DNA of 21,349 bases from Gammaproteobacteria bacterium (GTDB lineage: Bacteria; Pseudomonadota; Gammaproteobacteria; SZUA-140): positions 1-21,349 of the forward strand of contig QIHH01000235.1 of the NCBI GenBank assembly GCA_003230195.1, written 5' to 3'. A program made the translations under genes and the position numbers. Below, piece by piece: positions 7,419 to 15,129 of this stretch. Numbering within the stretch: the stretch's first letter is position 1; each line of letters starts with the position of its first letter. Under the pieces are notes generated by a model. The model saw only the letters and a list, made by a program, of their open reading frames with translations, ran no database searches and was not told the DNA's origin.

Positions 7419-7907
7419 TTACACAACAAATAGCGCAATTAACTGCAATACTCCCCATGCAAATAGCGCCGCCACCACATCATCCATCATAATACCGAAG
7501 CCACCTTCCACCTGACGATCAATCAACTTGATTGGCCACGGCTTCCATATATCAAACAGGCGAAACAGCACAAACCCGAGTACAATCCATTGCCAGCCAG
7601 CTGGAGCAGCAATCATTGTCAGTAGATAACCCGCTATTTCGTCCCATACAATACCGGGATGGTCATGCACCCCCAGCATTTTTGCTGAACGATCACACAG
7701 CCAGATACCCACCAACGTTACTGCAATGGCTACCGCAATATAATTGGCCAACGACAAGGGCTGCAGTAGTAGATACAGCGGCACGGCCACCAGAGTACCC
7801 ATCGTTCCTGGTGCATATTTTGATAACCCCGAACCAAAACCCAGCGCAAAGAAATTAACGGGCTCTTTTAGATCTGATAACAGCAACCGTCTATTATGTT
7901 TGCTCAT
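7419..7907 (-). CDS. pgpA: Phosphatidylglycerophosphatase A
   Basis: PgpA dephosphorylates phosphatidylglycerol phosphate to phosphatidylglycerol in the inner membrane. The 162-residue protein has the family start GFGSGLSKYAPGTMGTL (about 23-39), the acidic metal-binding motif in GIVWDEIAGY, and GIMMDDVVAA near the C terminus, with hydrophobic helices between. Length is normal. It is the last gene of the leftward cluster. Its ATG directly follows the thiL TAG with no base between (TAGATG), so translation is probably coupled. It converges with the GGDEF-EAL gene over a 13-bp spacer that holds no terminator apart from a weak 5-bp inverted repeat (7410-7414 with 7424-7428). Confidence 0.95.
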   Translation of the reverse strand: MSKHNRRLLLSDLKEPVNFFALGFGSGLSKYAPGTMGTLVAVPLYLLLQPLSLANYIAVAIAVTLVGIWLCDRSAKMLGVHDHPGIVWDEIAGYLLTMIAAPAGWQWIVLGFVLFRLFDIWKPWPIKLIDRQVEGGFGIMMDDVVAALFAWGVLQLIALFVV

Positions 7908-8909
7908 CTACACTGAACCTTTGAAATGTTCATAACCTGATTGTTCTGTTTGATACTGTTTACCGTTTTTCTGAACACAGCGCAAACCACTGCCATTATC
8001 AATACGCCCAATACAATGCGCCTTAAAGCCATGCATCGCGAGTGTCGATGCGACTGCATGTTGGTTCTCTGAACCAACAGTAAAGCAAAGTTCATAATCA
8101 TCGCCCGCCGACAACGGTAACGATTGCCAACATTCATCTGAGAGTTGTTGGGCGACTTTGTCCTGTCGACAAGCACGAAAAGCGGATGACAACGGCAATG
8201 CATCCAGTTGAATCTCCGCGCCAACCCTGCTCGCCTTCAGAATATGGCCAAGATCACTCAACAGGCCATCCGAAAGATCAATGGCAGCGTTCACCAGTCC
8301 ACTCAGTGCCAACGCTTCGGCAACTCTAGGCGTCGGTTTTTCTAAGCGGGAGATGAGCCTCGCCAGTAGCGCTTGCGGAAATACTATTTGCTGTTTTATT
8401 GCCTGCAATGCCAGACCCGCATCACCCAGCGTGCCGCTCACATAGATCACATCACCCAACTTTGCGCCATCGCGTTGCCACGCCTTACCCTTTTCAACAA
8501 AGCCCATCGCCTGCACAGTGATCGACAGCGGGCCGCTGGTTGTGTCGCCCCCAATCAACTGCACCCCATGTTGATGGGCCAGCGCTGCAAAGCTCTGACT
8601 GAACGCAGCAAGCCATACCTCATCCACCTGTGGTAGTGTCAGCGCAAGTGTGACCCATGCAGGCCTAGCACCCATCGCAGCCAGATCACTCAGGTTAACA
8701 GACAGTGCTTTATGGCCTAACGAGCAGGGATCAACATCAGGAAAAAAATGAATACCCGCAACCAGTGTGTCCGTTGAGACCACCAGTTCATGTCCTGCTG
8801 GCAGCGACAGGATCGCTGCATCATCACCAACACCGAGCACTACATCATCGCGTTCACTGCCGCAACCGGTGAAGTAGCGCTCGATCAGTTCAAACTCCAT
8901 CGCAGCCAT
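7908..8909 (-). CDS. thiL: Thiamine-monophosphate kinase
   Basis: ThiL phosphorylates thiamine monophosphate with ATP to give thiamine diphosphate, the cofactor that Dxs, encoded in this window, requires. The 333-residue protein shows GVGDDAA (27-32, magnesium-binding aspartates), STDTLVAGIHF (45-55), NLSDLAAMGARP, GGDTTSG, DLSDGL and AGDDYELCF. This is the full signature of the ThiL/PurM-like fold. The ATG at 8909 lies 14 bp after the nusB stop. A second in-frame ATG three codons later (8900) is equally plausible, since neither has a strong ribosome-binding site. The order nusB-thiL-pgpA is a common arrangement in this bacterial group. Confidence 0.96.
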   Translation of the reverse strand: MAAMEFELIERYFTGCGSERDDVVLGVGDDAAILSLPAGHELVVSTDTLVAGIHFFPDVDPCSLGHKALSVNLSDLAAMGARPAWVTLALTLPQVDEVWLAAFSQSFAALAHQHGVQLIGGDTTSGPLSITVQAMGFVEKGKAWQRDGAKLGDVIYVSGTLGDAGLALQAIKQQIVFPQALLARLISRLEKPTPRVAEALALSGLVNAAIDLSDGLLSDLGHILKASRVGAEIQLDALPLSSAFRACRQDKVAQQLSDECWQSLPLSAGDDYELCFTVGSENQHAVASTLAMHGFKAHCIGRIDNGSGLRCVQKNGKQYQTEQSGYEHFKGSV

Positions 8910-8923
8910 GGTTAAAACGTTCG

Positions 8924-9361
8924 TTACCTACGGGGTCTCTTCTGCTTAACTTCCTGGCCACGCAGTGTCACCGCTAATTTATCAAGCACACCATTGACAT
9001 ATTTATGCCCCTGGTCTGCACCAAAGGTTTTGGCCAGCTCAACCGCTTCATTAATCACCACTCGGTAAGGCACTTCAATATGGTACTGAAGCTCATAGGC
9101 TCCCATGCGCATAATCGCTAGCTCCACAGGGTCAAGGCTTTCAATAGAACGATCTAATGCAGGGGCTAGCAGCGCATCCATCTTATCAACCTGCTTAACC
9201 ACACCAGTCAACAGCCCGCGAAAATAATGACTATCGACTTTTTTGGCGTCCTTCTCTTCAAGGATCTGTGCCGCAACTTCCGTAACATCCGTTCCGCTCA
9301 GTTGCCACTGATATAATGCTTGCACGGTGCAACGACGCGCCTGACTACGTGTTCGACTCAT
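8924..9361 (-). CDS. nusB: Transcription antitermination factor NusB
   Basis: NusB binds BoxA RNA together with NusE (ribosomal protein S10) and promotes antitermination in rRNA operons. The 145-residue all-helical protein matches the family from RRCTVQALYQWQLSG (9-23) through ELAIMRMGAYEL to the conserved C-terminal VINEAVELAKTFG and KYVNGVLDKLA. The ATG at 9361 is preceded by AAAAGG at good spacing. It lies 29 bp after ribH in the rib-nus-thi-pgp order, and ends in a short basic tail (KQKRPRR). Confidence 0.96.
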   Translation of the reverse strand: MSRTRSQARRCTVQALYQWQLSGTDVTEVAAQILEEKDAKKVDSHYFRGLLTGVVKQVDKMDALLAPALDRSIESLDPVELAIMRMGAYELQYHIEVPYRVVINEAVELAKTFGADQGHKYVNGVLDKLAVTLRGQEVKQKRPRR

Positions 9362-9390
9362 AATACCTTTTATAACGTTATAAACTAAAA

Positions 9391-9864
9391 TTATGCGTCT
9401 AACGAGCGCATTAAACTTGCCATCTCAATCGCGCTAAGCGCAGCCTCGGCACCTTTGTTACCCGCCTTGGTACCGGCACGCTCAATCGCCTGCTCAATAG
9501 TATCAACAGTCAATACACCAAAGGTCACGGGAATATCATACGCCATTGCGACTGCACCAATCCCTTTAACACATTCACCCGCAACATATTCAAAATGCGG
9601 GGTGCCACCTCTAATCACCGCCCCTAACGTGATCACTGCATCATAACGCTTACTCGCCGCCACTTTTTTTACCACGGTCGGCAGTTCAAAAGCACCTGGC
9701 ACATGCACAATGTGAATGTTATCTTCTATCACACCATGCTGTTTCAATGTCGCCAACGCTCCCTTCAACAGGTGATCAACAATAAAGCTGTTAAACTTCG
9801 CTGCAACAATCACAAAGCGTGTATTGGTTACGTTGAAATCGCCTTCAAAAGTTTTAATCGTCAT
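9391..9864 (-). CDS. ribH: 6,7-dimethyl-8-ribityllumazine synthase
   Basis: RibH condenses 5-amino-6-ribitylaminouracil with 3,4-dihydroxy-2-butanone 4-phosphate, the product of the RibB half of its neighbour, to make lumazine. I chose the ATG at 9864 (157 residues); a TTG two codons upstream (9870) is also open. The protein contains FNSFIVDHLLKGAL, VPGAFELP, the active-site segment GAVIRGGTPHFEYV with the catalytic histidine at about residue 90, and the phosphate-binding AGTKAGNKG near the end. Length fits an icosahedral or pentameric lumazine synthase. A GAG motif upstream of the ATG may act as the ribosome-binding site. The gap to ribBX is about 50 bp and contains no FMN riboswitch. Confidence 0.96.
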   Translation of the reverse strand: MTIKTFEGDFNVTNTRFVIVAAKFNSFIVDHLLKGALATLKQHGVIEDNIHIVHVPGAFELPTVVKKVAASKRYDAVITLGAVIRGGTPHFEYVAGECVKGIGAVAMAYDIPVTFGVLTVDTIEQAIERAGTKAGNKGAEAALSAIEMASLMRSLDA

Positions 9865-9915
9865 CTTCAATACTCACAACAAAATTGATTAATTAACGGT
9901 GTCGCGTTGTTAAAC

Positions 9916-11028
9916 TTAATGGCACGGCACATATTCTACTACTTCCAAGCCAAAACCGGAGAGACCATGCAGGCGTCTCGGTTGCCCCAGCACCCGCATC
10001 TCATGAACACCCACATCCAGCAAAATCTGCGCACCGATCCCGTAGGTTCGCAGTTCATTGCCATGCGTCGTTTGTGGCTGATTAATACCCCGCTCGCGCA
10101 ACTGGTAATCCATCACCTGTCGAATGGTGGCATTGGCATCGAGTTCTTTTTTTAGAATCACAATCACCCCTGCGCCCTCTTTAACGACCCGTTTCATCGC
10201 CGATTTCAACGGCCAAGCACCATCAAGGCGATCAGCAGACAACATATCGGCGAGGTGATCTTCAAGGTGAACACGCACCAGCACCGGCTCACTCATATCA
10301 GGCTCACCGTAAATCAGTGCCAAATGCAATTGAGCATCAACCACATCCTGATAGGAGATCACTCTAAAAGTACCATACAGCGTCGAGAGAGTACATTCAG
10401 CCACACGCTCAACGGTCTTTTCATTCTGCACACGATAGTGGATGAGATCAGCAATCGCCCCCATTTTCAAGCCATGCTCTTCAGCAAACAGCTCCAGCTC
10501 AGGGCGGCGCGCCATGGTGCCATCTTCATTAAGAATTTCCACAATCACACTCGCGGGTTCAAGCCCCGCTAGGCGCGTCAGATCACAGCCAGCCTCAGTA
10601 TGACCGGCGCGCGTTAACACACCACCATCCTGCGCCATCAATGGGAAAATATGTCCTGGTTGAGTCAGGTCATCAGGGCCAGGATCAGGCTTCACTGCCG
10701 ACAGCACAGTGGTGGCGCGATCTGCCGCCGAAATGCCTGTTGTCACCCCTTCTGCTGCTTCAATTGAAACGGTAAAGTTGGTCGCATGATTGCTATGCGT
10801 ATCACTCACCATCAACGGCAGGTTCAACTTTTCACAACGCTCACGCGTTAAGGTCAAACAGATCAGACCACGCCCGTAACGCGCCATAAAGTTGATATCA
10901 TCTGCAGTCACTGCTGTTGCGGCCATGATCAGGTCACCTTCGTTTTCACGGTCTTCATCATCGACCAGCACCACCATTCGCCCCTCGCGAATCTCGTCAA
11001 TAATCTCTTCTGCACTACTCAAAGGCAT
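9916..11028 (-). CDS. ribBX: 3,4-dihydroxy-2-butanone-4-phosphate synthase fused to a degenerate RibA domain (RibBX type)
   Basis: The N-terminal half (about 1-200) is an intact RibB, converting ribulose 5-phosphate to 3,4-dihydroxy-2-butanone 4-phosphate. It has the acidic metal loop DDEDRENEGDL (23-33) and RAGHTEAGCDLTRLAG (140-155). The C-terminal half (about 205-370) aligns with GTP cyclohydrolase II and keeps ELRTYGIGAQIL. However, the three zinc cysteines expected in the SECLTGD and RCDCG motifs are absent: the corresponding stretch reads RVHLEDHLADMLS (252-264) and SADRLDG. The QEGRGIG-type loop is missing as well. The only cysteines in this half are C212 and C369. Such fusions with an inactive RibA-like part are known in Proteobacteria as RibBX, so I infer no cyclohydrolase activity. 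GGAG precedes the ATG. The gene is often labelled ribBA by automatic annotation. Confidence 0.9.
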   Translation of the reverse strand: MPLSSAEEIIDEIREGRMVVLVDDEDRENEGDLIMAATAVTADDINFMARYGRGLICLTLTRERCEKLNLPLMVSDTHSNHATNFTVSIEAAEGVTTGISAADRATTVLSAVKPDPGPDDLTQPGHIFPLMAQDGGVLTRAGHTEAGCDLTRLAGLEPASVIVEILNEDGTMARRPELELFAEEHGLKMGAIADLIHYRVQNEKTVERVAECTLSTLYGTFRVISYQDVVDAQLHLALIYGEPDMSEPVLVRVHLEDHLADMLSADRLDGAWPLKSAMKRVVKEGAGVIVILKKELDANATIRQVMDYQLRERGINQPQTTHGNELRTYGIGAQILLDVGVHEMRVLGQPRRLHGLSGFGLEVVEYVPCH

Positions 11029-11061
11029 CTACTTAAACTCCGTTGACGGCATGAATGTTCA

Positions 11062-11715
11062 TCAGTCGACAAAGCCTTTTGATGCCAGTAACTCACGCGA
11101 GATGTTTGAAGTCGGCTTAATGCTGCCACCTTGCAGTAGACGCTCAAGATAACGCGCCACCACATCGACCTCAATATTAACCTGAGTGCCCCGTTGATAC
11201 TCACCAATGATCGTCTGTTGCTGTGTATGCGGAATAATATTCACCTCAAAACCACTCTCATTGACCACATTGGTAGTCAGACTCACCCCGTCTACACAAA
11301 CCGATCCTTTAGCAGCAACATATTTCGATAGCGCTGGTGGTACCTCAAAAACAATAATAATCGACTTACCCTGCAGTTTAATACTGGCCACCTGCGCAAC
11401 ACCATCAACATGGCCACTCACCATATGGCCACCCAGACGAGTCGTCGGCAACAAGGCCCTTTCCAGATTGACGTGACTGCCCGGTTTAAGCCCACCTAAT
11501 GTCGTGCAGGAGAGTGTTTCAAGCGAGACATCAGCAGCGAACTGCACATCCGTTTTACTCACCACCGTCAGACAGGTACCATTAATCGCAATGCTATCAC
11601 CCAACTGCGCATCACTCAGGCCGATTGATGCCGACGCGAAATTCATGCGTGACTCACCACCCCTGTTTTCGATTGAGACAACCTTGCCGACTGTCTCTAC
11701 CAATCCTGTAAACAT
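11062..11715 (-). CDS. ribE: Riboflavin synthase, alpha chain
   Basis: Riboflavin synthase dismutates two lumazine molecules into riboflavin and 5-amino-6-ribitylaminouracil; the gene is called ribC in E. coli. The 217-residue product begins MFTGLVETVG, the near-universal start of the family, and shows two lumazine-binding repeats. The first has SIAINGTCLTVV and the linking motif MVSGHVDG; the second has VCVDGVSLTTNVV. The frame stays open to a GTG at 11730, but the ATG at 11715 fits the family and has GAGG five bases upstream. It lies 14 bp after the ribD stop and 33 bp before ribBX in the riboflavin operon. Confidence 0.97.
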   Translation of the reverse strand: MFTGLVETVGKVVSIENRGGESRMNFASASIGLSDAQLGDSIAINGTCLTVVSKTDVQFAADVSLETLSCTTLGGLKPGSHVNLERALLPTTRLGGHMVSGHVDGVAQVASIKLQGKSIIIVFEVPPALSKYVAAKGSVCVDGVSLTTNVVNESGFEVNIIPHTQQQTIIGEYQRGTQVNIEVDVVARYLERLLQGGSIKPTSNISRELLASKGFVD

Positions 11716-11720
11716 AACTG

Positions 11721-11724
11721 CCTC
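11721..11724 (-). promoter_or_regulatory. Ribosome-binding site deciding the ribE start
   Basis: GAGG on the minus strand sits five bases before the ATG at 11715. It lies downstream of the upstream GTG (11730), so it favours the ATG, which also gives the conserved MFTG start. Confidence 0.7.
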
Positions 11725-11729
11725 ATTCA

Positions 11730-12893
11730 CTATACCGCCGCCGGCTGCAGCGTTATCCGCCAGTCATCGCCCACCGCACGTATCTCTTTTGTCTTAAACG
11801 AAACACGCTGCGACATTTTTTCCAGTCCGGGCAAGGCCATCAACCCCTGCGCCTGGTGGCCCATCAAATGCGGTGCCATATAGATAATCAACTCATCTAT
11901 CAAACCCGCCTGCAACATGGCACCACTCAACACTGGTCCCGCTTCAACCATCAATTCATTAATATCTAGCGCAGCCAGATATTCCACTAATAACGGTAGA
12001 TTAACGCGCTTACCACTGCCTGCGAAACGACACACATTAACATGCTTGTGACGCAACGTATCGAGTATTTCAGAGTATTCAACCGCTGTCGCAATCAACT
12101 TCTTCCCCGGTAAAGATAAGGCACGGCTAGCCATTGGTGTACGCAGCGATGAATCAACAATCACTCGCATGGGCGGGCGCTTCGCTTCGCCTGCCAACAC
12201 CACATGCAGCTCATCAATACCTTCTGGTCGTACATCAAGTTGCGGGTCATCTGCCAACATCGTGCCGATACCAGTCATGATCGCATCACTTCTCGCGCGT
12301 AGTCGCTGCACATCCTGTCGCGCCGCTAGCGAGGTGATCCACTTACTCTCACCTGACGCCATCGCCGTGCGGCCATCCAGTGACATCGCCAACTTACAAC
12401 GCACAAATGGCCGGCCACGCGTCAATCGCGAAATAAAACCAAGGTTCAACGCTTCCGCTTCCGCCTGCAAAATGCCAACGTCAACCTCAATACCCGCGCG
12501 CTTTAGCCGCGCAATCCCTTCTCCAGCCACCCTCGGATCAGGATCTTGCATCGCAATCACTACACGCCTGACACCTGCTTTAATCAACGCATTGCCACAG
12601 GGCGGTGTGCGCCCATGATGGCTGCACGGCTCAAGTGTCACATAAACCGTTGCACCGACACTCTTTTGACCGGCAGCGTTCAGTGCATGAATTTCAGCAT
12701 GAGGTTCACCGGCACGCATGTGCCACCCTTCGCCGACAATCTCACCCTGCAGGCTAATAACACAACCAACACGTGGATTAGGATGAGTGGTAAAGATACC
12801 GCGCTGCGCCAGCTGAATCGCTCGCGCCATTAACTGAAAATCGATGCCGCTACTCTCTATTACGCTACTTTTTATCACGCGGTTCTTTATCAT
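11730..12893 (-). CDS. ribD: Bifunctional riboflavin deaminase-reductase
   Basis: RibD carries out the second and third steps of riboflavin synthesis. The N-terminal domain deaminates the pyrimidine and the C-terminal domain reduces the ribosyl side chain with NADPH. The deaminase shows THPNPRVGCV, the zinc histidine and catalytic glutamate in HAEIHAL, and the zinc cysteines in PCSHHGRTPPC. The reductase shows LAMSLDGRTAMASGESKWIT and the late VEAGPVLSGAMLQAGLIDEL. From the ATG at 12893 it is 387 residues and overlaps nrdR by 29 bases. GTG at 12878 (382 residues) or ATG at 12830 (366, just before the conserved ARAIQLAQRG) are alternatives; E. coli RibD is 367. The true start is uncertain but the gene is not. 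Confidence 0.96.
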   Translation of the reverse strand: MIKNRVIKSSVIESSGIDFQLMARAIQLAQRGIFTTHPNPRVGCVISLQGEIVGEGWHMRAGEPHAEIHALNAAGQKSVGATVYVTLEPCSHHGRTPPCGNALIKAGVRRVVIAMQDPDPRVAGEGIARLKRAGIEVDVGILQAEAEALNLGFISRLTRGRPFVRCKLAMSLDGRTAMASGESKWITSLAARQDVQRLRARSDAIMTGIGTMLADDPQLDVRPEGIDELHVVLAGEAKRPPMRVIVDSSLRTPMASRALSLPGKKLIATAVEYSEILDTLRHKHVNVCRFAGSGKRVNLPLLVEYLAALDINELMVEAGPVLSGAMLQAGLIDELIIYMAPHLMGHQAQGLMALPGLEKMSQRVSFKTKEIRAVGDDWRITLQPAAV

Positions 12894-13392
12894 CTTTACC
12901 CGGCAAGAGTGCTACCTGACGTTTGTTCAACTCAGGTGACGACTCATTTTGCAGCCGCTCAATCTCTTCACGAAAGGCATTCACATCCTGAAAACTTCGG
13001 TACACCGAAGCAAAACGCACATAGGCGACTTCGTCTAAGTCACGCAACTCTGCCATTACCCACTCACCCAGTTGGCTCGATGGCAATTCGCGTTCACCAC
13101 TCGCACGCAGTTTATGTTTGATGCGACTAATCGCCGTATCAATATCTTCGATATTAACGGGCCGCTTTTCCATCGCACGTAAAACACCCGCACGTAACTT
13201 TTCTTCATTAAATGGCTCACGCGTGCCATCATTTTTTACCATGCGGGGCAATGCAAGCTCGGCTGTTTCAAAGGTCGTGTAACGTTCACTACAAGTGACA
13301 CATTCACGACGACGACGCACCACATCACCATCACTGGCAAGCCGTGAGTCGATCACTTTGGTATCAGCTTCACCACAAAATGGGCAGTGCAT
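12865..13392 (-). CDS. nrdR: Transcriptional repressor NrdR
   Basis: NrdR represses ribonucleotide reductase genes, sensing ATP and dATP. The 175-residue product starts MHCPFCG, with zinc-ribbon cysteines C3, C6, C31 and C34 and the VIDSR and RRRREC segments. An ATP-cone domain (about 49-139) follows, with NEEKLRAGVLRAMEKRP and FASVYRSFQD. The frame remains open upstream to 13452, but those 20 residues are not family-like, so I start at 13392. The charged C-terminal tail after about residue 150 is longer than in E. coli NrdR (149 residues). It follows glyA after a hairpin and overlaps ribD, a widespread neighbourhood. I see no nrd gene or obvious NrdR box in the window. Confidence 0.95.
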   Translation of the reverse strand: MHCPFCGEADTKVIDSRLASDGDVVRRRRECVTCSERYTTFETAELALPRMVKNDGTREPFNEEKLRAGVLRAMEKRPVNIEDIDTAISRIKHKLRASGERELPSSQLGEWVMAELRDLDEVAYVRFASVYRSFQDVNAFREEIERLQNESSPELNKRQVALLPGKDDKEPRDKK

Positions 13393-13439
13393 ATTGGGAC
13401 ACTCAGCGTAGCGATAAAAATAAAGAAAACTATACATCA

Positions 13440-13464
13440 AGCGGCAGCGCATTGCGCTGCCGCT
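13440..13464 (-). terminator. Hairpin between glyA and nrdR, likely terminator or attenuator
   Basis: A perfect 11-bp GC-rich stem with a 3-base loop starts seven bases after the glyA stop on the minus strand. A T-rich run (minus strand 13430-13414) follows about ten bases later and is interrupted by C and A. The stem is strong, but the T tract is not immediately adjacent as in a textbook intrinsic terminator. It may partly terminate glyA transcripts, or protect the glyA 3' end while some polymerase reads on into nrdR and the rib genes. Confidence 0.7.
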
Positions 13465-13470
13465 GATACG

Positions 13471-14724
13471 CTATTTATAGACAGGAAAACGTTTGCAGAT
13501 CGCTAACACGTCACCTTTAACACGCGCCATCACCTCATCATTACCAAGATTATCCAGCACATCGCAAATCCAGCCAGCCAGTTGAGTCGACTCATCAACC
13601 GTAAAACCACGTGTCGTAATCGCGGGTGTCCCAATACGAATACCACTGGTAACAAAAGGAGACTGCGGGTCATTCGGCACACTGTTTTTATTAACCGTAA
13701 TGTTACTCGCCCCCAGTGCCGCATCGGCCTCTTTACCGGTCATTCCCTTATCAATCAGATCCACCAGAAAGAGATGATTTTCCGTGCCACCAGAAACGAT
13801 TTTATAACCGCGTGACTGGATCACCGTTGCCATCGCCTGTGCATTGGCAATCACCTGTGTTTGATAAATTTTAAACTCAGGCAGCAACGCTTCTTTGAAA
13901 GCAACCGCCTTACCAGCAATGACATGCATCAGCGGCCCGCCCTGCGTGCCAGGAAACACCATTGAGTTTAGTTTTTTCTCAATGTCAGGATTACTCTTTG
14001 CTAGGATGATGCCACCACGTGGGCCGCGCAGTGTCTTATGCGTGGTTGATGTCGTCACATCAGCAATATTCACTGGGCTTGGGTAGACACCCGCCGCAAC
14101 CAGTCCTGCCACATGCGCCATATCGACGACTAAATATGCGCCAACTTTATCGGCAATATCACGGAAACGCTGCCAGTCCACCACACGTGAATAGGCACTG
14201 AAACCAGCGATTACCATTTTAGGCTTATGCTCAAGCGCCAGCGCTTCGGCCTGATCGTAATCGATCTCACCACTCTCTTCATTCAGTCCATACTGCACCG
14301 CATTAAAAATCTTACCGGAAAAATTCACCTTAGAACCGTGAGTGAGATGGCCTCCATGTGCTAGGCTCATTCCCATGATGGTATCACCTGCATTTAGTAG
14401 CGCGAGGTAAACCGCCGCATTCGCCTGTGAACCCGAATGAGGCTGCACATTGGCATAATCAGCACCAAACAGTTCTTTAAGGCGATCAATCGCCAACTGC
14501 TCAACAATATCGACATGCTCACAACCACCGTAATAGCGTTTGAACGGATAGCCTTCGGCGTATTTATTGGTCAACACAGATCCCTGCGCTTCCATCACGC
14601 GAGGGCTGGTGTAATTTTCAGATGCAATCAGCTCAATATGCTCCTCCTGACGAACAACTTCTTTCTCCATTGCTGCAAATAATTCGTCATCAAAACCACT
14701 AATCGTCATATCCGATGTAAACAT
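13471..14724 (-). CDS. glyA: Serine hydroxymethyltransferase
   Basis: GlyA interconverts serine and glycine with tetrahydrofolate, the main source of one-carbon units, using pyridoxal phosphate in the cytoplasm. The 417-residue protein equals the E. coli length. It shows EEHIELIASENYTS, NKYAEGYP, the YYGGCE segment, PHSGSQAN, DMAHVAGL and the cofactor lysine K230 in THKTLRGPRGG. The N terminus MFTSDMTISGFDDELF aligns with the E. coli start, supporting the ATG at 14724. GGAG lies 11 bases upstream. It is the first gene of the leftward cluster, with 405 bp of intergenic DNA ahead of it. Confidence 0.98.
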   Translation of the reverse strand: MFTSDMTISGFDDELFAAMEKEVVRQEEHIELIASENYTSPRVMEAQGSVLTNKYAEGYPFKRYYGGCEHVDIVEQLAIDRLKELFGADYANVQPHSGSQANAAVYLALLNAGDTIMGMSLAHGGHLTHGSKVNFSGKIFNAVQYGLNEESGEIDYDQAEALALEHKPKMVIAGFSAYSRVVDWQRFRDIADKVGAYLVVDMAHVAGLVAAGVYPSPVNIADVTTSTTHKTLRGPRGGIILAKSNPDIEKKLNSMVFPGTQGGPLMHVIAGKAVAFKEALLPEFKIYQTQVIANAQAMATVIQSRGYKIVSGGTENHLFLVDLIDKGMTGKEADAALGASNITVNKNSVPNDPQSPFVTSGIRIGTPAITTRGFTVDESTQLAGWICDVLDNLGNDEVMARVKGDVLAICKRFPVYK

Positions 14725-15129
14725 CTATACACTTTCTCCAGGGTAGCCCCGATAATCCCATAAAAAATCACCGAATTTCATCAAAACTTAAGCGAGGTAT
14801 CATACCTGATCAAATAAAATTACTCATTACCAATGATCCGCTGCCAGTCATAAATGGGCAACCATTCAGTTCACTTAGAGCCAAACAATCTATCCAAAGC
14901 GCTTTTAGTCATCATTACCATCAAAACGAGCCAAATCAAGAAATTGATCTTTCCCTGATGAAAAAACAAGAAAACCCGCAACCCATTGTTATATCTGTAT
15001 TTTTATAAGAAACATAAAGCTATATAAGCAACAGTAACTTATCGTATAATGTACATATTATTGACAATTTATAAGAAATTATTTCTGCTTTTCATCCGGA
15101 ATGTATTCCATGTAACAGTAACAAGATAA
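14725..15129. other. AT-rich divergent intergenic region between glyA and the diguanylate cyclase gene
   Basis: This 405-bp stretch contains no clear gene, tRNA or recognised riboswitch, and must hold the promoters of both flanking genes. On the glyA side is the inverted repeat AGGTAT-C-ATACCT (14795-14807). A weak leftward promoter candidate overlaps it, TTGATC and TAAGTT with a 17-bp spacer. On the cyclase side a TATAAT stands at 15045-15050 without a matching -35, and a consensus TTGACA at 15061-15066 without a good -10. The nine bases AACAGTAAC occur twice, near 15029 and 15114. A short leftward open frame (14981-14871) could encode a 36-residue hydrophobic peptide and is treated as a finding only. 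Confidence 0.6.
15098..15109. repeat. Short inverted repeat upstream of the diguanylate cyclase gene, possible operator
   Basis: GGAAT-GT-ATTCC lies 20 bp before the cyclase ATG. Its symmetry and position would suit a repressor site, but a 12-bp inverted repeat in AT-rich DNA can arise by chance. Confidence 0.25.

Noticed and set aside
7403..7428. Weak inverted repeat TGTTG/CAACA and an IS-end-like GGGTCTGTTGAACG at the end of the EAL gene
   Set aside because: The stem is only 5 bp with no T tract, and no matching inverted end or target duplication is found nearby.
14725..15129. Possible riboswitch (glycine, ZTP or tetrahydrofolate type) in front of glyA
   Set aside because: I could not find the conserved cores of these RNAs in the leader; only short inverted repeats are present.
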